DNA of 64,000 nt, taken from Streptomyces diacarni. Its GTDB lineage: Bacteria; Actinomycetota; Actinomycetes; Streptomycetales; Streptomycetaceae. The position numbers were made by a program, and so were the translations under genes. Below the pieces are notes generated by a model. The model worked only from the letters and a program-made list of their open reading frames with translations. It made no database searches and was not told where the DNA came from. Each line of letters starts with the position of its first letter. Positions within the stretch are counted from its first letter, which is position 1. Location: the NCBI RefSeq assembly GCF_003323715.1, contig NZ_QOIN01000042.1, forward strand, positions 186,001 to 250,000. Direction: 5' to 3'. Shown one piece after another: positions 62,502 to 64,000 of this stretch.

Positions 62502-62915
62502 GGAGCAGCCACGCCCATTCCAACAAACCAGTGCTGTAAAGACCGATCAATCTCCCCCGTACCCGAGATCCAAGCTCGCCGAACACATGAGGCCTCTGGC
62601 ATCGCCACAAGCATCGGATCCTTCGGTGACGCCCACAGCTACACGCGGGAGCGGCCTTTGCTGTCTCAGCTGGGCAGTGTCGTTGGGTAACCGCGGGCTG
62701 GCCTACATCCTGGACCTGGACAGGCTGCCCTGCCCTGAGTCAGGGAACAGCCACGCCTGATCTGCTTGCGTTGCGAGTGCAATCGCCTCCGGGTCCGTGC
62801 GGACATGCCAGCACGGACCCGGAGGCGAGGCGGACCAAGCCGGATTCAGAGGGATGGAAACGGAGGTATTCATCCTGTTCTGCGGCAAAGCCGCAGGTCA
62901 GCGAGGTGACACTTT
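62502..62915. other. 410-bp right end of the island without a gene
   Basis: No integrase or other gene is recognisable. The only clear structure is a 17-bp inverted repeat at 62784-62827. This is where an integrase gene would be expected in an intact element. Confidence 0.6.
62784..62827. repeat. 17-bp perfect inverted repeat near attR
   Basis: CGCCTCCGGGTCCGTGC and GCACGGACCCGGAGGCG around a 10-base loop, about 90 bases inside attR. A terminator of a lost gene or a recombination-related site. Confidence 0.75.
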
Positions 62916-62940
62916 CGGGTTCGAATCCCGTTGGGGGCAC
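62916..62940 (+). repeat. attR: 25-bp tRNA-Glu 3'-end repeat
   Basis: Exact copy of 52006-52030. The DNA beyond it is the original downstream flank of tRNA-Glu, including its terminator at 62971-63000. Confidence 0.9.
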
Positions 62941-62970
62941 CATTCGCACCATCGCACCACCCTCCGCACA

Positions 62971-63000
62971 GCCCTTGGCCACTCCGCATCGGCCAGGGGC
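62971..63000 (+). terminator. Original tRNA-Glu terminator, now cut off from its gene
   Basis: GCCCTTGGCC and GGCCAGGGGC form a 10-bp stem with one G-T pair, followed by TTTCTGTTTG. Insertion of the island moved it 10.9 kb from tRNA-Glu. Confidence 0.7.
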
Positions 63001-63184
63001 TTTCTGTTTGCCCCGCCCCTTGTCCCGCCCGGTCCCACCAGGAGCGGTTGGTACGGCGCGACCCTTCGGGTCTGTTACTCTTTTCCGGCGACGTCACCCC
63101 TGGTGGGAAGCGCCCGCGAGGCCGGTGAAAGCCGGTTGGGAGCACACGTCGCACTGTGCGAGACTGGAGCTCGCACGAACGCTT

Positions 63185-63259
63185 GGTCCTGTGGAGCAGT
63201 TTGGAGTGCTCGCCACCCTGTCAAGGTGGAGGCCGCGGGTTCAAATCCCGTCAGGACCG
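63185..63259 (+). tRNA. tRNA-Asp (anticodon GTC)
   Basis: 75 nt. Acceptor GGTCCTG/CAGGACC, anticodon arm CCACCCTGTCAAGGTGG with GTC, T-arm GCGGGTTCAAATCCCGT. CCA is not encoded. A decayed copy lies at the left end of the island. Confidence 0.96.
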
Positions 63260-63279
63260 CCGCATCTTTCGAGATGCGT

Positions 63280-63353
63280 GGCTGGGTAGCTCAGTTGGTA
63301 CGAGCGTCCGCCTGAAAAGCGGAAGGTCGCCGGTTCGACCCCGGCCCCAGCCA
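63280..63353 (+). tRNA. tRNA-Phe (anticodon GAA)
   Basis: 74 nt. Acceptor GGCTGGG/CCCAGCC, anticodon arm TCCGCCTGAAAAGCGGA with GAA, T-arm GCCGGTTCGACCCCGGC. It is 20 bases after tRNA-Asp, so both are cotranscribed. A decayed copy lies at 52145-52215. Confidence 0.96.
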
Positions 63354-63370
63354 CCGCAGCCCTGAACAGG

Positions 63371-63408
63371 GCGAACGGCCCCGTCGAAGATCTTCGACGG
63401 GGCCGTTT
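63371..63408. terminator. Terminator after tRNA-Phe
   Basis: AACGGCCCCGTCGAAGA and TCTTCGACGGGGCCGTT form a perfect 17-bp stem followed by TTCC. It also faces the stop of the WYL gene on the minus strand. Confidence 0.9.
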
Positions 63409-63418
63409 TCCGTATCGG

Positions 63419-64000
63419 TCACGAGGGCGGTGCGCCGGTTGCCGTCGCCGTGTTGCGGGCCGCGAGTGCGGCGAACGCCTCGGTGAGTTGCGGTGGGCCG
63501 ATGACCGTGACGGCGGTGTCGAAGCGGTTGAGGAAGGCGGCCAGCGCGATCCAGGACCATGATCCGGCGGTGCAGCGGCATCGGTGGGGGCCGAGGTCGT
63601 CCACGAGGGCGTCGCCGGCGAACGGAAGGACGGCGCGGGCGGGCCGCTCCAGGAGGACGGTGCCCACGCAGGGCCAGGTGCCGGCCTGGTCGGAGTCGGA
63701 TCCTGTGAAGCGCGCCGAGACGTAGGCCTCGGCGCTGCCGCCGGGGATCTCCCGTGGCGCGAAGCGCGGCCCTGCGGGGGTGCGCGGGGAGATGCGGTCG
63801 GCGCGGAAGAGGCGCCAGTCGCCGCGCCCGAGGTCCCACGCCACCAGGTACCAGCGGCCGCGGGACGTCACCAGATGGTGGGGTTCGACGCGACGCGGTG
63901 GCCCGGGTTCGTCGCCGTCCGGCCGGTCGGAGGCGTAGTCGAACCGGAGCACCTCGCGGGCGCGGACGGCGGCGGAGAGGGTGACGAGCACGTGGGGGGA
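63419..64000 (-). CDS. WYL-domain transcriptional regulator, C-terminal part (runs off window end)
   Basis: About 190 residues of the C-terminal half are visible. The WYL signature is present: FDYASDRPDGDEPGPPRRVEPHHLVTSRGRWYLVAWDLGRGDWRLFRADRIS, read in pieces, followed by a WCX-like C-terminal region (FTGSDSDQAGTWPCVGTVLL ... PQLTEAFAALAARN). WYL regulators bind nucleic-acid-type ligands or DNA and often sit near defence loci; here it lies outside the island boundary. The N-terminal HTH is beyond the window. Confidence 0.88.
   Translation of the reverse strand, partial: SPHVLVTLSAAVRAREVLRFDYASDRPDGDEPGPPRRVEPHHLVTSRGRWYLVAWDLGRGDWRLFRADRISPRTPAGPRFAPREIPGGSAEAYVSARFTGSDSDQAGTWPCVGTVLLERPARAVLPFAGDALVDDLGPHRCRCTAGSWSWIALAAFLNRFDTAVTVIGPPQLTEAFAALAARNTATATGAPPS

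Larger units (their letters stand above)
52030..62940. mobile_element. 10.9-kb genomic island in tRNA-Glu carrying a restriction/GHKL-helicase system
   Basis: Bounded by perfect 25-bp repeats of the tRNA-Glu 3' end. The cargo is seven genes of DNA modification and defence (Eco29kI-like nuclease, cytosine methyltransferase, Vsr-like nuclease, GHKL ATPase, Mrr-helicase, two unknowns). Its base composition is visibly less GC-rich than either flank. No integrase, relaxase or transfer gene is recognisable, so it is either immobilised or moved in trans. Confidence 0.85.

Noticed and set aside
63419..64000. WYL regulator as part of the defence island
   Set aside because: It lies outside attR beyond the native tRNA-Asp/Phe genes, so it belongs to the chromosomal flank.

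Overview
ORGANISM AND EVIDENCE. The window is chromosomal DNA of a high-GC actinomycete, almost certainly a Streptomyces or close relative. Signs of this are the very high GC, frequent GTG starts, 4-bp ATGA/GTGA stop-start overlaps, the dnaX / ybaB / recR / DUF5063 / aspartokinase gene order, the small SRP RNA beside tRNA-Ser, and the CGNR, DUF4232, DUF4913 and WYL families. LAYOUT. (1) 1-11.6 kb: cobalamin (corrin ring) locus. It has cobN (5' part only, minus strand) behind a cobalamin riboswitch, then cobG-cobH-cobIJ on plus, cobK on minus, cbiD on plus and cobL-cobM on minus. An unrelated PH-domain membrane protein and an orphan Trp-rich leader-like ORF with a perfect 16-bp hairpin lie between cobIJ and cobK. 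(2) 11.6-16.4 kb: S9 peptidase, SURF1, and a SigE-family sigma factor coupled to a membrane protein. (3) 16.8-23.3 kb: core block on minus (aspartokinase, DUF5063, RecR, YbaB, DnaX, SRP RNA) followed by tRNA-Ser. (4) 23.25-27.04 kb: remnant of an integrative element at tRNA-Ser, bounded by an imperfect 77-bp direct repeat. It holds an Arg/Ser-repeat protein, an unknown basic protein and a DUF4913 protein, with no integrase. (5) 27-52 kb: ordinary chromosome. It holds two related secreted/anchored proteins, an unusual S1 protease, a UvrA-like ABC protein with a VOC protein and an AraC regulator, and a sulfide/persulfide module (MBL-rhodanese, CsoR/CstR-like repressor, rhodanese-membrane protein) with shared ATACCC-N4-GGGTAT operators. 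It also holds two PAP2 proteins, TetR-controlled genes, an MFS remnant, tRNA-Lys, a DEAD-box helicase, lipoproteins, a zincin and a metallophosphoesterase. (6) 52.0-62.94 kb: a genomic island in tRNA-Glu bounded by a perfect 25-bp direct repeat of the tRNA 3' end, visibly less GC-rich than its flanks. (7) 62.94-64 kb: native flank with tRNA-Asp, tRNA-Phe and a truncated WYL regulator. HOW THE ISLAND GENES FIT TOGETHER. An Eco29kI-like GIY-YIG restriction enzyme faces away from a 5-methylcytosine methyltransferase. Behind the methyltransferase lies a tightly overlapping series: Vsr-like nuclease with an extra N-terminal region, a GHKL (MutL/MORC-type) ATPase with a zinc ribbon, an Mrr-nuclease/SF2-helicase fusion, a 199-aa protein of no known family and a 450-aa HTH protein, ending in a strong hairpin. 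I read this as a composite defence system: a type II restriction-modification pair joined to a GHKL-helicase-nuclease module. GHKL ATPases near restriction-modification genes are known from comparative genomics, but this gene set, with two unassigned final genes, is the best candidate here for an undescribed system. Next to the left end lie decayed copies of tRNA-Asp and tRNA-Phe with their own terminator-like hairpin, a ghost of the native array at 63.2 kb. No recognisable integrase remains in either element.
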